A DNA stretch of 64,000 bases from Fennellomyces sp. T-0311 (GCA_025266875.1 JALLLT010000035.1:186001-250000), one strand, 5' to 3'; numbered from the stretch's first letter, positions 46,121 to 57,980 are shown. Numbers and translations: made by a program. Notes: generated by a model not told the origin, from the letters alone.

Positions 46121-47705
46121 AATATTTGTTACTAGAGAGGATCAATAAAGAATTGTGCAAGAGAAATAAGTTCCGGGGTGCTCATTGCACGGCTATGTAG
46201 CTTTGTATATATACTTTTCATGACACCACGTATTACTTTTTGTAGCCACTGCTAGTACGGTATCAAAAAAGAAATGTACGTTGCCATAGGGTAGGGTGAT
46301 CGATCATAATCCTACGTGGCGCGGGGGTCATTCCGGTCCGGGGCGCTATTGCCTTTCTAATCCGACGGTTTTTCTAACTGCTAATTTTTATGTCTTTTTT
46401 TGTTATAATGAATATGTACTTACCTCAAAGAGTCCTTCGAACGATACTTTACTTTATTACAAACATAAAAAACCAATGTAGTTTTTTCAATTGCTTTGAA
46501 ATTATAGATTCCAATGGATCAAACAAAGTAATATGTTGCAATTATTCGCGTGACAAAACTATGGGTATCGCCGTAGATCACTGCAGAGCATGTATTCCAA
46601 TGGACATATGATCGCCTTTAATTCAGCGGCAACCTGTGTGGTTCTCACGCGTATGTATAAAGTGCTACTGAGCATATTGTTTATTCGCGTGGTGAAATAC
46701 CAGATGGTACCATTGATGGTTTAAATAGGGTTATATTAAAACAACTATGGTTCTAAAAGTCGGATTACTGCCGGCTTCGTACTTTGTTAATTCCGGTCCC
46801 TCTCTTTTTCATTTGCTCCGCAGCACCTAACCGATAAGCATGGTACATGTTCACCATCATGATACTCTTCTAGTTATACGTAAAACGTATCGTAGTTTAT
46901 GTTTCAAAATTCAAACATCTGGATTCATTTAAAGTACACTTTTCTTTTTCACATGCATACCATCTTTTTTTGGTAACGAGATACCATTTCCGACATGCCA
47001 CCAAGTTATACCGGGACTTTTTTTCCTTGGATTTACCGTACAGGTAATGGCTACTGTGCGTCTTATATAGCCGTATAGTTACGCAGGCGGCACATTGTGT
47101 GACTTCCGGTGATCACTGACAAAGGAACAAGCATGTATCACATGTGAATTGTTTATTATTTCAATGATATGCTTTTCTGGGCAGCAGACAAGAATAGTAT
47201 ACTATACGATAAAGTCTCATGTGACTTTCCGCATTTGACTGAATGGCAATACTTTATGCTGAGCAAGTGTGTAGCAAAAGCAAAAAAAAGTGCCTCATGT
47301 CAGTATCAGGGACAGTTGTGGAGTTAGAGCAAAGCTGTCGGTACTCCATCTTTGTATGACATACTCAGTAATTGTCAAAGTTTACACCTTGAGCAATCTA
47401 AAAGTAAAAGAAAGAAACTGAGTCTCCAGCACTACCAGCGATTGCCCAATATTAGTGAATGTTATGCTTTGTCTTGTACTCGAGGTTATCGGTATACCTA
47501 TAAGTATGGGTGATTTTGAATCGTGAATGTTCTTCCCTTCTCAATCAAATTTCTGGTACTGTCTCTGAACATTAGGTAATCTGTAGAGTCGTTATGGAAA
47601 TAAAATTTATTCGCCAAAGAACGTATATTAGATAGACTGTAGCAAATAATAAAAAAAAAAGGCGAACACCAGAACACAGTATCAATGTAGCGTAGATTGG
47701 AATCC
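46121..47705. other. AT-rich spacer without recognised features
   Basis: I see no gene, RNA or terminal repeat here. All ORFs are short and without protein-like composition. Confidence 0.4.
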
Positions 47706-47983
47706 CTAGTACAATCTTTTTAGTAGCTTTTGGCTCTGGTCTTTGGGAGCATTAGCTGATCGGAATTTTGAATACATAGAAATGGCCGAAATATCGTAGC
47801 TTGTGTTTGCGTTGTTGTAATTCAAGATATATCCTTTTTCATTTGGGGTGATGGGAGCTTGCAGCATACTATAAGGCTGTCCCGATATCCTTCTCTAGTA
47901 CATTTGGAGGCCAACCTCGCTAATACCATTTCTGTAAATGCTACCAAAAGAGCTGTTAGGAGAAGACCGGTATAAAGTTTCGT
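47706..47983 (-). pseudogene. relic of the small secreted cysteine-rich family
   Basis: Read from 47983, the start codon is ACG instead of ATG. The following KLYTGLLLTALLVAFTE matches the signal peptides of the two intact paralogues at 52896 and 56150. A cysteine and a CC pair follow at the same spacing. A frameshift near 47830 then leads into a segment (YILNYNNANTSYDIS) that aligns with GLSYNR...I of the paralogues but has lost its cysteines. It ends at TAG 47706-47708. This is a third, dead copy. Confidence 0.65.
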
Positions 47984-49521
47984 AGCAAGTAAGAAAAATA
48001 CAGTGCGAAAACTTAAACGGCCAGTTACCTTCCCACTTCTTTTTACTCTGATGTCGCTATTCCATATACTGCCCTTCAGAAGTTAAATCTGATGGGTTGG
48101 CTCTGCAAAGGAGCAAAAGTCACAATTATAGACTTCAATTAAAAAACTCTATCGAGCTTTGGATTCAAATACTATTTATTCTGAAAATTATGCCTGACAT
48201 GTTTGCAACTTTAGTCCTAATGAATGATTCAGTAGCTAGCATGGTGCACGTATATTGTAATGTTAAATAGCATTATGTATAAAAAGAACTTTGCATACTG
48301 GGATTAGTTGTTTCACACAGAACATTAGGGTTAGTTTTTTTCATAGTACTATGTGTCTGGTAATAATGACTGACTTACTTCTAATGGACTGCTGTTGAAG
48401 AGCATCACTTTGTATAGTCAACATTGTTTAACTGAAAACTACAAGGCGAATTATGTCGCGAAAGCTCTGATTGTGAACTCACCAATTTTTACTGACTAGA
48501 CTTCCCCCGACGATAGTAGTAACAGGTACAATTTTATGTACGTATAGTCGTTCTTATCACATTTCAATGTTTATAAGATTTTGATACTAGGGATGTCTAC
48601 CGGTCCACGCTTTTCCCACCTCCTTTGGTTAAATTTCCTGAATCGATTATCACTACGCCAAGCCGAGGCTAAAAGTTCCATAACTGGGGATAAGAGAAAC
48701 GAATGCGCATGTCTCACAAGTGTCACCTTATCTTTACTTGCTCAGACAAGCAAATAATGTAAGTACCAAAAAATTGACAAGTGTTTCCATTGATTTCAAC
48801 AAGTAGTTATAGTCATTGGAGCACATAAAGAAGAGAAACAGGAACTTTTTTTTTAAAAAAAAAGAGGGCACTTGTTGCATTTAACACTAACAGATATGGT
48901 TTCATTTGCACGGTAATAAGAGGGCAAGGGGGCAGTTTGGTAAACACACCACGATGATATTGATCCGAACAAAATATCAACCACTTATGTCATCTTAGTA
49001 ACTATAGAAATAATAGAAGAAGCAACCCTAACAGATGATCTAAAATAAGCATGACATAAATGCATCATGTCGATATTCCTTCAAATATGGGCCAGATGGC
49101 CTTTGACAGAATCAACATCGGCCATTGTAGATACAATGCCTTGTAAGGACAATCGTCCTAAGGAAAGGATCAACGTGAGTTCATGCACAATCAGTATTAG
49201 ACTAAGGTAACATTGGATCATTGAATACAATAAGCTTAACTGGACAACCTCTTCGTCGTTTGGATCTCAATATCTAACTTATAAACTCAACCTCCTCATC
49301 ATGTTAATTACTATATCCGTCTCGTTCGAGGTTCAGTTACAACTATTTCGAAAAGGAGCTTTATACTGACATTCAAAACATGCAAGTTGTAGTTTATTCT
49401 GTCACGATAAGGTATCCCTATACGGACTTTCATAACAATTTTTCATGCTTATCACAGGCGGTGTGAAAACCTTATCTCCTGCGCAATATCGGGATGCCAT
49501 TTCTCATTGAAAAGACAATGT
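47984..49521. other. AT-rich spacer without recognised features
   Basis: No supportable gene. Only A/T tracts and short ORFs are seen. Confidence 0.4.
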
Positions 49522-49872
49522 TTATTCCAGAAAATGGTGGAAAGGAGTAGATTTTTTATCGTGATTGCCACACGAAGCGGGGGAGGACGAGTTAAGGGAG
49601 ATATCTGAACAAGCACTCAATACTTTCGGATTGTTGGCATGTATACAATACTCACTGGACTCCACCTTGTCAAGATATAACAACGCGGTCAAAGATTCGT
49701 AACCACTGATTCCAGTGAAAAGATCTTCCTCCATTTTTCTGAAGGGCGAACAACAGCTACCTCCAAAAAAGGAGGAGTCACTGTACGGATGGAGGAGGGC
49801 GCAGCAGCTACCACAAAGATCTCTTCTGTCTCTGGAGGAGGTATGACAGTGGAGAATCAAAGGGGAGATCAC
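49522..49872 (-). CDS. possible small Cys/Ser-rich ORF (116 aa)
   Basis: An uninterrupted ORF contains GSCCALLHPYSDSSFFGGSCC and several further cysteines. It has no signal peptide and no recognised domain. Composition is plausible for a protein but nothing corroborates it. Confidence 0.2.
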   Translation of the reverse strand: MISPLILHCHTSSRDRRDLCGSCCALLHPYSDSSFFGGSCCSPFRKMEEDLFTGISGYESLTALLYLDKVESSEYCIHANNPKVLSACSDISLNSSSPASCGNHDKKSTPFHHFLE

Positions 49873-50148
49873 ATAACCCTCGAGAGGCTTTACATATACA
49901 CTTTTATATCAGCGCGAGTTGTTTTCAATATCCTTTATATTAAGCTTATAGGTTTCATGGCACCTCTGTCTTTGAAGTTGTACATTCCGAGTCAGAACCA
50001 ATACTAGCCTTCCCTTTTTTGCCACAACCGGTGACGTTCTCCACGGCAAAATGCGCTTTGTATTACTGTTGTTGCTGTCACTGCTGCTGTTGTTGTTACT
50101 GGTGCTATGGATACTTGTGATAATGTAATTGTAATTGTTGCTTTTATG

Positions 50149-51182
50149 TAGGGTTCTCCATTCGGGTTTTCGATTCGGGTATCTACTGACTCGTACCCGA
50201 CCCGAAAAAAGTTGACTCGTACTCGTCAAATACCCGAAAAACTCGAAAAACTCGAAAACTCGTACTCGAAACCCGACTCGAAAATGATACAATGGCTTAG
50301 GTGCAATCAGCGTAAAAGTAGCAAAGATCACAGAAATCGAGCTCAATGTGACAATGTCAAGCATAAAAATAATTATACTGGTATAAAATGGATCTACATT
50401 GGCTTGAAACAGATATCAATAAGAGGCAAACACTGAATTGGAGGCATGTGAAAAAGACACAATCTTCAATATTATGGTGAGAGAGAATGGATCGAGAAAA
50501 ACAGTAAATTCCGTGAGAATCGAATATGTCTTTATTATGTTAACGGTTCTCTCTATTTATATTGCTCGCAATAAAGCTCATAATCAAATAGCCGTGGTCG
50601 GGAGGATGCCATATCGTATAGCTGACACAGCGATGTTTCTAGACTTCTTGGAAGATCTAGCCATGCCGTAAGGCTGTCAATGTATTATTCAGGTACCATC
50701 ATACGTTTATCCGGTAGTGCCGACTAGCTAGTACCTTGGATATCACAAATATTGTTTTACTATTGTTGTTGTTGTAAGTGGCACATATCATGACGATGAC
50801 AATTGCCAACGGGAAATGAATGGAGGTAGCAGGTAATAGAAGTATGGTTTGGCACAAAAATCATTTTCTAGCTTATTTTATAACCAACTTCATTTGCATA
50901 TCATTAAGATTATTCATGAATGACACTGACACACGCCTTTAGTAACCACTCTGTAAATAAAGCTTAATTATCAAGTGCAGCTATACATTACTTTCCATTG
51001 CTATATATCCCGGATACATCCGCCTCCTATGTATTATCTTGTACATATAACTAGCCGAGTCGAGTCGGGTATTTCAAAAAAACTCGAAAACACAACGAGT
51101 CGAGTATCTGTCGACTCGTACCCGACTCGTCATGCCGAGTATCGAGTCGGGTACGAGTATTCGGGTATATTGGAGAAGCCTA
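50149..51182. mobile_element. non-autonomous hAT-like element, 1034 bp, 8-bp TSD
   Basis: The ends are inverted repeats beginning TAGG(G/C)TTCTCCA. They are flanked by an exact 8-bp duplication CTTTTATG (50141-50148 and 51183-51190), the size used by hAT elements. About 130 bp at each end is an array of ACTCG/CGAGT and TACCCGA/TCGGGTA motifs in mixed orientation. The interior has no transposase ORF. Confidence 0.8.
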
Positions 51183-51281
51183 CTTTTATGCTCATTGATA
51201 CTCGTGGATTTTGCATGACTTCGATACTATTGGTATTCTTTACATATCCATGTTACTTTCTCCAATAGAGTTTGTGCAATA

Positions 51282-52245
51282 CAGTGAACCCCCGCTTTTT
51301 TCCTACGCGAATGGAACACCCAAAAGTGCGGAAAAAGCGGGGATGAGGAAATAACGGGGGTTACACAAAGTGGTATGCGCTGGGTATCAGTAATCGTCTA
51401 AGCACCGTTCACTTCTTCATATGTGTATATTGGTTTACATGTCTGTCGCTATAGCGATAGATGGATGGGTATTTATATTGATAAGGTACTGTACGTTTTT
51501 TTGGGCCGGAAAGAATGATGTTGTATTATAAGTATTACACTATATAAAGCACAACAGCATATCACAAGCAATGGTGATTTGTTACTGTGCATTTTTTGGT
51601 CCCTGCTTAATATGTCACGTAGAGTTGGCATTGTTCGATTTAGGTATCGTTTAATACGGGTGAAAGACAAGTAATAATAAGTTACAGAATACGGTTGACA
51701 TTGTCCCTGCTAAACTAATTCACAACATAGTTGCTCCCGAATGATCATTTGGGTCGAGACGCGATATATGTGCCAATAAGTGCTATGAAAGATTACTGAT
51801 GCTGTCATAATGGCGGCCGACACCATATTTTGAGGTACACCGTTAGGATTGAAGAATCAATCTCCCCACAGAGTTTACGTGAAATAACTAAGCCTAATCG
51901 AAACGGTGATTGAAATTATCGATCATCCAGGACAAGCCCCAACAGCAGATGCCTTGCGTAGCATTCATGATGATCTATTTAGGCGCGCTCATACGACACA
52001 GTCGTACAATACATCATTTTTTATTAGAAAATTAAGGGATATACACGCTTTCAAAGCATACTTATGATCATTTAGACATAGTTTTATTCATCCCCCGTTT
52101 TTTTTCCTCAGAGTAAGCTGGGGACAAACAGGAAAATTTCGAGGATGGGAAAATTAACACTATGATCGAGCGGATGGCATAGCTAAACCAGGGAAAAAAC
52201 CGAGGGAGAGGAAAAATCGGGGGAGGAAAAAGCGGGGGTTCACTG
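51282..52245 (+). mobile_element. deleted pogo/Tc1-mariner-like element, 964 bp, TA duplication
   Basis: The ends are inverted repeats, CAGTGAACCCCCGCTTTTTCC on the left and its complement at 52225-52245, with TA on both sides. A 55-codon plus-strand remnant at about 51900-52067 (VIEIIDHPGQAPTADALRSI, followed by DLFRRAH) resembles the C-terminal part of a pogo-type transposase. It indicates an internal deletion derivative. GC-rich repeats of the end motif occur again near 51320 and 52095. Confidence 0.7.
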
Positions 52246-52447
52246 TACCTATAAACATTAGTCCCCCTTCCATCCGACTTTTACTTTGTATTCCATTCTA
52301 CTCTATCATCTTTCCTTTTTTTTATTGTTTTCTTACATTGTTCCCTTTCTCATGACTACTTCTTTTCCCCTAATGCCGCATAGGGTTTTCATTTCCTTAT
52401 TCAACCGGATCAGACGAGAGCGGAAAGCTGTCATCAGCGCGCGTTCA

Positions 52448-52668
52448 CACCGTAAAAAATCCGCCTGGGCGATTTCGGGGATGTTGGGATCTTCTGGGAT
52501 AATAGCGAAATCCCAACATATGAGTAACACAGGCTGTGCTTGCGACCCAAGCGAATCCCCAAAATCTGCCCAACGCTGCTACACAAGATCTCAAAATCGG
52601 TTAGCGTCTCCTTTATCCCCAGATTATCCCCAGAAATGCCCAGAATATCTGAAGGATTTTTTACGGTG
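52448..52668. mobile_element. MITE-like inverted repeat, 221 bp
   Basis: CACCGTAAAAAATCC begins at 52448, and its reverse complement ends at 52668. Homology continues inward with one gap (CTGGGC(G)ATTTC(T)GGGGAT), giving arms of about 43 bp. No clear target duplication is seen. The ORF crossing this region is most likely non-coding. Confidence 0.5.
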
Positions 52669-52895
52669 CATTTACGTCGTCAATAAAGACTTTTTATTTC
52701 ATCCTGTACCTACAAATCAACAAACATCAGGCAGTGCAAAAAATGGGTAAATGGAAGACTGTACGTATGCATATGCTTAAAATTACAAAAAATATAAGTG
52801 GTTATCATATATTAACAACAATTATAGATAGTACACACTATAAATAATAGTATTTATTGGCAATTACAGAGTTGTATAACACAATTAAAGCGCTT

Positions 52896-53186
52896 TTATG
52901 TACAGTTAAGGCTACTAGTCTTAGTACAAGTTTTCAAAAATTCTTCACCGTTTTGTGGAGAACCAGGGTTGTCTACGCGACGATCACAGAAATAGATACC
53001 GATTTCACAAACTCCTCTGCCACGATTATAGGAAAGACCACTAATATCCCTGGTATTCTGACAGCAATTTTGAAGAGATTTTTGTAAACCTGAATCGTTG
53101 GTGGTGCACTGGGTTGCGGCTGTTGCGGATCCGGAGAGTGCCACCAAGAGAATCGTAATAAAGACGAGCCCGGTATACAGCTTCAT
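52896..53186 (-). CDS. small secreted cysteine-rich protein (96 aa)
   Basis: The N-terminal 23 residues form a clear signal peptide (KLYTGLVFITILLVALSGS, then ATA). The mature part has seven cysteines (27, 41, 42, 60, 67, 87, 95) and the motif GLSYNRGRGVC..IYFCD. All seven are conserved in the paralogue at 56150, with almost identical spacing, and a relic lies at 47706. No database family is recognised. Such short secreted proteins can be effectors, antimicrobial or wall-associated peptides, but the sequence does not decide. A TATA-like TTTTATAG and an AT-rich leader precede the start. Confidence 0.75.
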   Translation of the reverse strand: MKLYTGLVFITILLVALSGSATAATQCTTNDSGLQKSLQNCCQNTRDISGLSYNRGRGVCEIGIYFCDRRVDNPGSPQNGEEFLKTCTKTSSLNCT

Positions 53187-53283
53187 TGCGGTTTTAATGA
53201 ATGATAGTTTTCCGAAACTTCAGAGCGGCTCCTTTTATAGTTTTAACTTTGCTTTTTGATACTCCGGGTTACTAAACCGTATA

Positions 53284-53382
53284 CAGTATTTCCAAAAAGT
53301 AATGTCGCGTAGCAGCTGACATTTCATGTATATTTTGTATTATAAAATGCTGAAGCTAGCGACATTGCTTATTGAAAAACTG
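53284..53382. mobile_element. MITE copy 2, Tc1/mariner-like, 99 bp with TA duplication
   Basis: This is the second copy of the element at 10584-10684, in the same orientation. Both start CAGTATTTC, have AGTAATGTCGCGTA(T/G)CAGCTGACAT near the left end, and are flanked by TA. Confidence 0.75.
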
Positions 53383-55231
53383 TATATGGGAACTACTACT
53401 AGAAGAAACTTTGGTGACACTGTTGTGGAGCTTGCAGAATCTAAATATAGATCCATCAAATAGTGTGGCGAGTGTTAGGTAGCCACCTACTGTTTTGTTC
53501 AATAGTACCTAGCTTTTAACAGAGTATTACACGTTTAATATAGCTCTGGTCTGGTAGTCCCTTATTTACGTAATGAGTAAGGGTACAGCAGACAATGAAA
53601 TTTGGTATTAAAAATGTCGCTAGGGCGTCTATGTTAAACGTCGGCTTAGACCTGAAAATTCAGACTATATCCATAGAGGAAATTTTCTCAAAGATGAGTA
53701 ACTAGGCAACTCACGTAAAATAAACTCGGACATCAGGATTAATACAGCTTGTGGCGCGCCGTTTCGACATACGCAATTGAGAAGGCGGCCTGATAGTAAC
53801 TAACCTGCGAAAGGCATTTTGTCCGTGACCCGTCTGCTTAATTTTTTAACGTATAACAAAACCCCTTTATCAACCGTACAGGATCGGTATTAAAAGTATA
53901 CCGAAATCGATTAGATCTTGGTAATTTACTGCCCACACTTAATCAAGTTTCTTGTGGTATGCTCAGATGTATACGTGCATCTTGTTCTTTTGTATAAAGT
54001 TCAAAAAAGCTAGGCTTGACTTCGCGGGCGTACAGAAATTAGTGCGAGCTACAATCTTACTTTTTTTTTCTGTTGAAGCATGTGAACGCTTGGCTTAGCA
54101 GCGACCAGCTACACAACCGTCATTCTAGAAAGGGCTTTGAGTCTTTGCTACAAGATCAAAGTTATTCATAAACTGCGCCTTTATCTGGTTTTATCTGGAA
54201 TTTTCCGTACAACGTTAACTAATCTATATACTGTTAGATCAACTCCAAGCCGTGAGATATATTTTAGTCATTCGACTTAAACCAAAGATGTTCTGTTCAT
54301 ATGTAGAGCCACGTTAATCATAAAAGTATTCTCAACGGAACTAATAAGTAAGGGAAAAAAACGACTTGTACTTTCTTACGAAAAGTAGATTATAGATTGG
54401 CATTCGCAGTTTCGCTTTGGAATTTCTCTGCCTTGTTAAGACTTACAGATATATTTTATGAAGTAGCATTCTTTTGGGCGCTTTAAGTCACTTAAATTTG
54501 AGAGCACTGCAGGATTAGCAGGTAATAGCGTTTTCCATGCATATTTGTCAATAATCAGCCATGTAAATTAATGTTACTGCGTATAGAAAAATAGCCGTTT
54601 CAATCAAGAATAAGCTATTAGAGCTACCTTTTAAGAGATGTGTGCTTCTATTATAATTACAATGACCGCATGCGTGAACCGCTTCAGTTCGAGGGCTAGT
54701 AAGCTTTATATAATCCAACTAGTCATCCGCCATTGAAGTGAAGTAAGTTATTGAGTTTATAGCCCATATGATAAGCTACCACTTTTAGTACAGAGCTTTC
54801 AGTGTTTGAGCTGTTTCTCTCCGCGACTCTGAAGGTGTAACAAATATTCCGGATTACAAAACCACAAGAATTCTTTTGATCAGGATATAGTCTTGATAGC
54901 AGGATCGAAGCTTTCTAGTTGCTTATTACAATGATGTTTGCATGACGAAGCGTCTCATAACTGACGCGGTGTCAGTCGCATCCATGCCTCTATATTAAGT
55001 ACTAGGCTTGGCAAAAAGTGACCGTAAATAATGTAGATCTTTTTTTATGTAACCTCACTCACCTGCGTTTTCAAAACATCTTTTTGGATTACAAACAAGC
55101 CTGGTAGTACGAGAAAAGCTATGTGATGCACAAAGAGTAGGATTAACAGAACGTGTCATGACGCAATGATTTTCACTAAACCAATAAAGGAAATTACAGT
55201 ACCTGATCTTTATCAATACCATTACTATTAA

Positions 55232-55310
55232 TCCCTCTCATTCCCCCAGTTGCTGATATTAATTTTGGGGCTTAAGCCTCCAAAATAAAGAACACATAAT
55301 ACAAAAAAAA
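55232..55310 (+). mobile_element. 79-bp retro-inserted fragment with 15-bp target duplication
   Basis: TACCATTACTATTAA occurs at 55217-55231 and at 55311-55325. The intervening 79 bp ends in an A-run and carries a stem TTTTGGGGCTTAAGCCTCCAAAA followed by ACACATAATACAAAAAAAA. A hairpin plus poly(A) with a direct repeat is the signature of a very short 5'-truncated LINE or SINE insertion. The 3' end is similar in style, though not identical, to the LINE at 23496. Confidence 0.65.
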
Positions 55311-56149
55311 TACCATTACTATTAACTACAAACCCCACCACTTTTGTTAGCGCAAAGTTGTGTCATAAACAATCTATTAGTTAGTAGCATTAGCAATAAT
55401 TTCGTTCGCCGTATGATAAAAATCTCAATTTAACTTCATCTGCTAATTGAATAGAAAATCATTATCTAAGATGCGTTAACTTTTGGAGGTTCTTACGTAC
55501 GTGTCACAAATAATACTTTTTTCCTATACTTTGACAACGAGTAACTGAATAAGATTATACACCGTTCTTAGTCCGCGCCTTCGTCTTCTCTATGGCGCGT
55601 CTACTAACGTCATAATAGCTATACCATTTACTGTTAGCTGCTTTCTAAGCCTTCAAGCTACTATGAACAGAGGACTAAGACGTACGTATGCATCAGGCTC
55701 CTCCTAGTAAAATACGTAAATGAAAGCAAAAAAGTTTTGCCTTGTAAACTGTAGTCTGTGTTGAATTAATACGTATCAAGTTTATATTTATACTAATACT
55801 AGAGAACTTTCCCTTGTTTTTTACTTGGTGCTACTCGGGAAGTATACTGGGAAGGTGCCCAAAAATACTTTTAAGTGCAAATATGTTAACTCCCTCAGAT
55901 TCACTAGATTGACAATACCGCATTAGCGTATTTTACAGATACAGTGTTTGTTACAACCATTACATTAGCAGATGCTCGCCATATTTAGTACTAGCAGTTT
56001 ATACAGATAGCTATTATTACAAGTCGGCTTCCACGTATCCCACAATAATTTATAATAGTAATATTAAGTAAGACGAAAAATAATAAAAAAGGTTGTTTTT
56101 ATTCAAACGGAATATATTTGTCACGCATTTTATATTAAAAGATTATAGC

Positions 56150-56452
56150 TTAGGCACCATTATCTCCACACTCAAGTCCTTGATCACCAGTACAGGACTT
56201 TAAGTATTCATCACCGGATTGTATATTGATGGGATTAGTGACTCGGTAGTCACAGAAGTAGTACGAGATCATACAAGCTCCCTCTTGACGGTTGTAGGAT
56301 AAACCTGAAACAACGCCTTGTTCATTATGGCAGCATTGTCGAAGAGCAGATTGACTTGGTCCGCTTGATTTGCAGTATAGTGCGGCTTCCGTAAATTTGG
56401 TAAGGACCACTAAAATATTTACAAGGAATAGGAGTCCAGTATAGAGCTTCAT
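56150..56452 (-). CDS. small secreted cysteine-rich protein (100 aa), paralogue
   Basis: The signal peptide (KLYTGLLFLVNILVVLTKF) is followed by seven cysteines at 27, 40, 41, 60, 67, 87 and 95. The shared core is GLSYNRQEGAC..SYYFCDYRV.NP. Roughly half of the mature residues match the copy at 52896, so the pair are ancient tandem duplicates 3 kb apart on the same strand. Function is unknown, and six of the seven cysteines could form three disulfides. Confidence 0.75.
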   Translation of the reverse strand: MKLYTGLLFLVNILVVLTKFTEAALYCKSSGPSQSALRQCCHNEQGVVSGLSYNRQEGACMISYYFCDYRVTNPINIQSGDEYLKSCTGDQGLECGDNGA

Positions 56453-57811
56453 GGCAGTAATAAAAAACTATAGATTTTTAGGAATCATCAAACGGATGCT
56501 TTTATATTTAGTGAAATTATTGAAGTACAATCCTGCTATTCCAAATATATACACTGCTATCACATAGAAAAAATTTTGGTGGCTGTGATTGTGGGGCGCA
56601 TAAAATCTAATTATAGCTCTATTTATGAACTGTTTTGCATAGCCAGAAAAAAAGCTGGACGTTCACTTTTTAGTATACATCTCAGAACTACTGAATCCAC
56701 CATTAAAACAAAGGAAACGAATCATTTATAAAATGACTTCATAGTGTTAAGATTCAGAAGGCCAGTGCTGTGCTTTTATAAGAGAGTGTCTTCCACTTCG
56801 AAGAATGTTAAATCTTCAGTGATGGGCTACCGACCTTGTCCTTCCCTATCAATTTGACGAATGGTGTCGCAGAAACCCGAGTCTGTTAGCAAAAGTTTCC
56901 TCCAAATATATGTGAAACGTTAGGCTTAGCATATATATGTCACACAATGCCTATCAGTTTAGCAAGTTATAGTTTCACGGAGCTTACTTCAAAGACAAAC
57001 TCTAAGTGCAACAGCTGCTTCATCAATGTCTCCTTACTTGGAACGTATAAGCTAGATTGTTCTTGTCAAATAGTAGCATGGCTATCGAAGTTGATTTATA
57101 CAGTTAGTTAACCACTATATTATGTATTGCTAAAGTTTATTATAGAGTGGAGAATATACAAAAACAAAGACATCATCGCCAAGGACTTGATAAAGAGCCA
57201 GACTTCCAGGGTAATGGTAATTTGGGTACAAAGGTAGCCCCCAGGCATTCCACAAAAATTCTGTTCGGAGCAAATGACCATGCAGTGGTGGCTTTGCAGG
57301 CTTTTTTCCCTTACGTAGAATAGTAGAGATGGCGCCACCATTTAATGTATCTGGTCGCTATGCGTGGTACGTGTAACAAAGCCTATTTTTATCCCGAAGT
57401 GATAAACAAACAATTATGGCAAATTGGAGGGTTTTACTTTTGACAGATGAGTAGCCGCAAGAGAGAAAATAGTTACACGCACATTTAAGATGAAAGTAAC
57501 TTTGCATTTTGTAGTATACTTATCTTCGAGCGTATTATATGACCGATCTACAAAGAGCTAAAGTGATTATGATGACGCCGAATTAAGGTTAGGCTTAACA
57601 GCTTCCTCGCTTATGTTTTCTTTTTAACAATATAAAGCATTAATTTGTACTGTCAAAAACACGTATTAGGCCCAGTAATGCATGATGTGAAAGAACGTAT
57701 CTGGCTGAAATAACCAAAAATTCGGGCTCGATCCAACTGCATGGTCGATTAGGGCATATTTCGTTCTCCAACAAGGGAATATAAAGAGCTGAATTGTTGA
57801 TCCAATACTTC
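56453..57811. other. AT-rich spacer without a supportable gene
   Basis: One ORF at 57120-57341 has scattered cysteines, but no signal peptide and no match to the secreted family. I do not call it. Confidence 0.4.
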
Positions 57812-57980
57812 CACTATGGGAAAAATAAATTCTGAATATATTCAGGTTTTCGGATTATATTACCAAGAAATTCAAGCTTTTAAAAAATATTCAAAAAATA
57901 AAAGACCGATATTCAAATATTGAGGAAATATTCGTCAGATATACGTATACATGGTAGAAATATTTTGAACGATTGCTATG

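Larger units (their letters stand above)
53187..56149. other. gene-poor AT-rich spacer with two small insertions
   Basis: No coding region can be supported. It contains the MITE copy at 53284-53382 and the short retro-insertion at 55232-55310. Confidence 0.45.

Noticed and set aside
52286..52750. 154-aa ORF as a gene
   Set aside because: It runs through an inverted-repeat (MITE-like) unit and the pyrimidine-rich edge of a transposon, and its composition is not protein-like.
57120..57341. Possible fourth member of the secreted cysteine-rich family
   Set aside because: There is no signal peptide, the cysteine spacing does not fit, and shifting frame gives no GLSYNR-like core.
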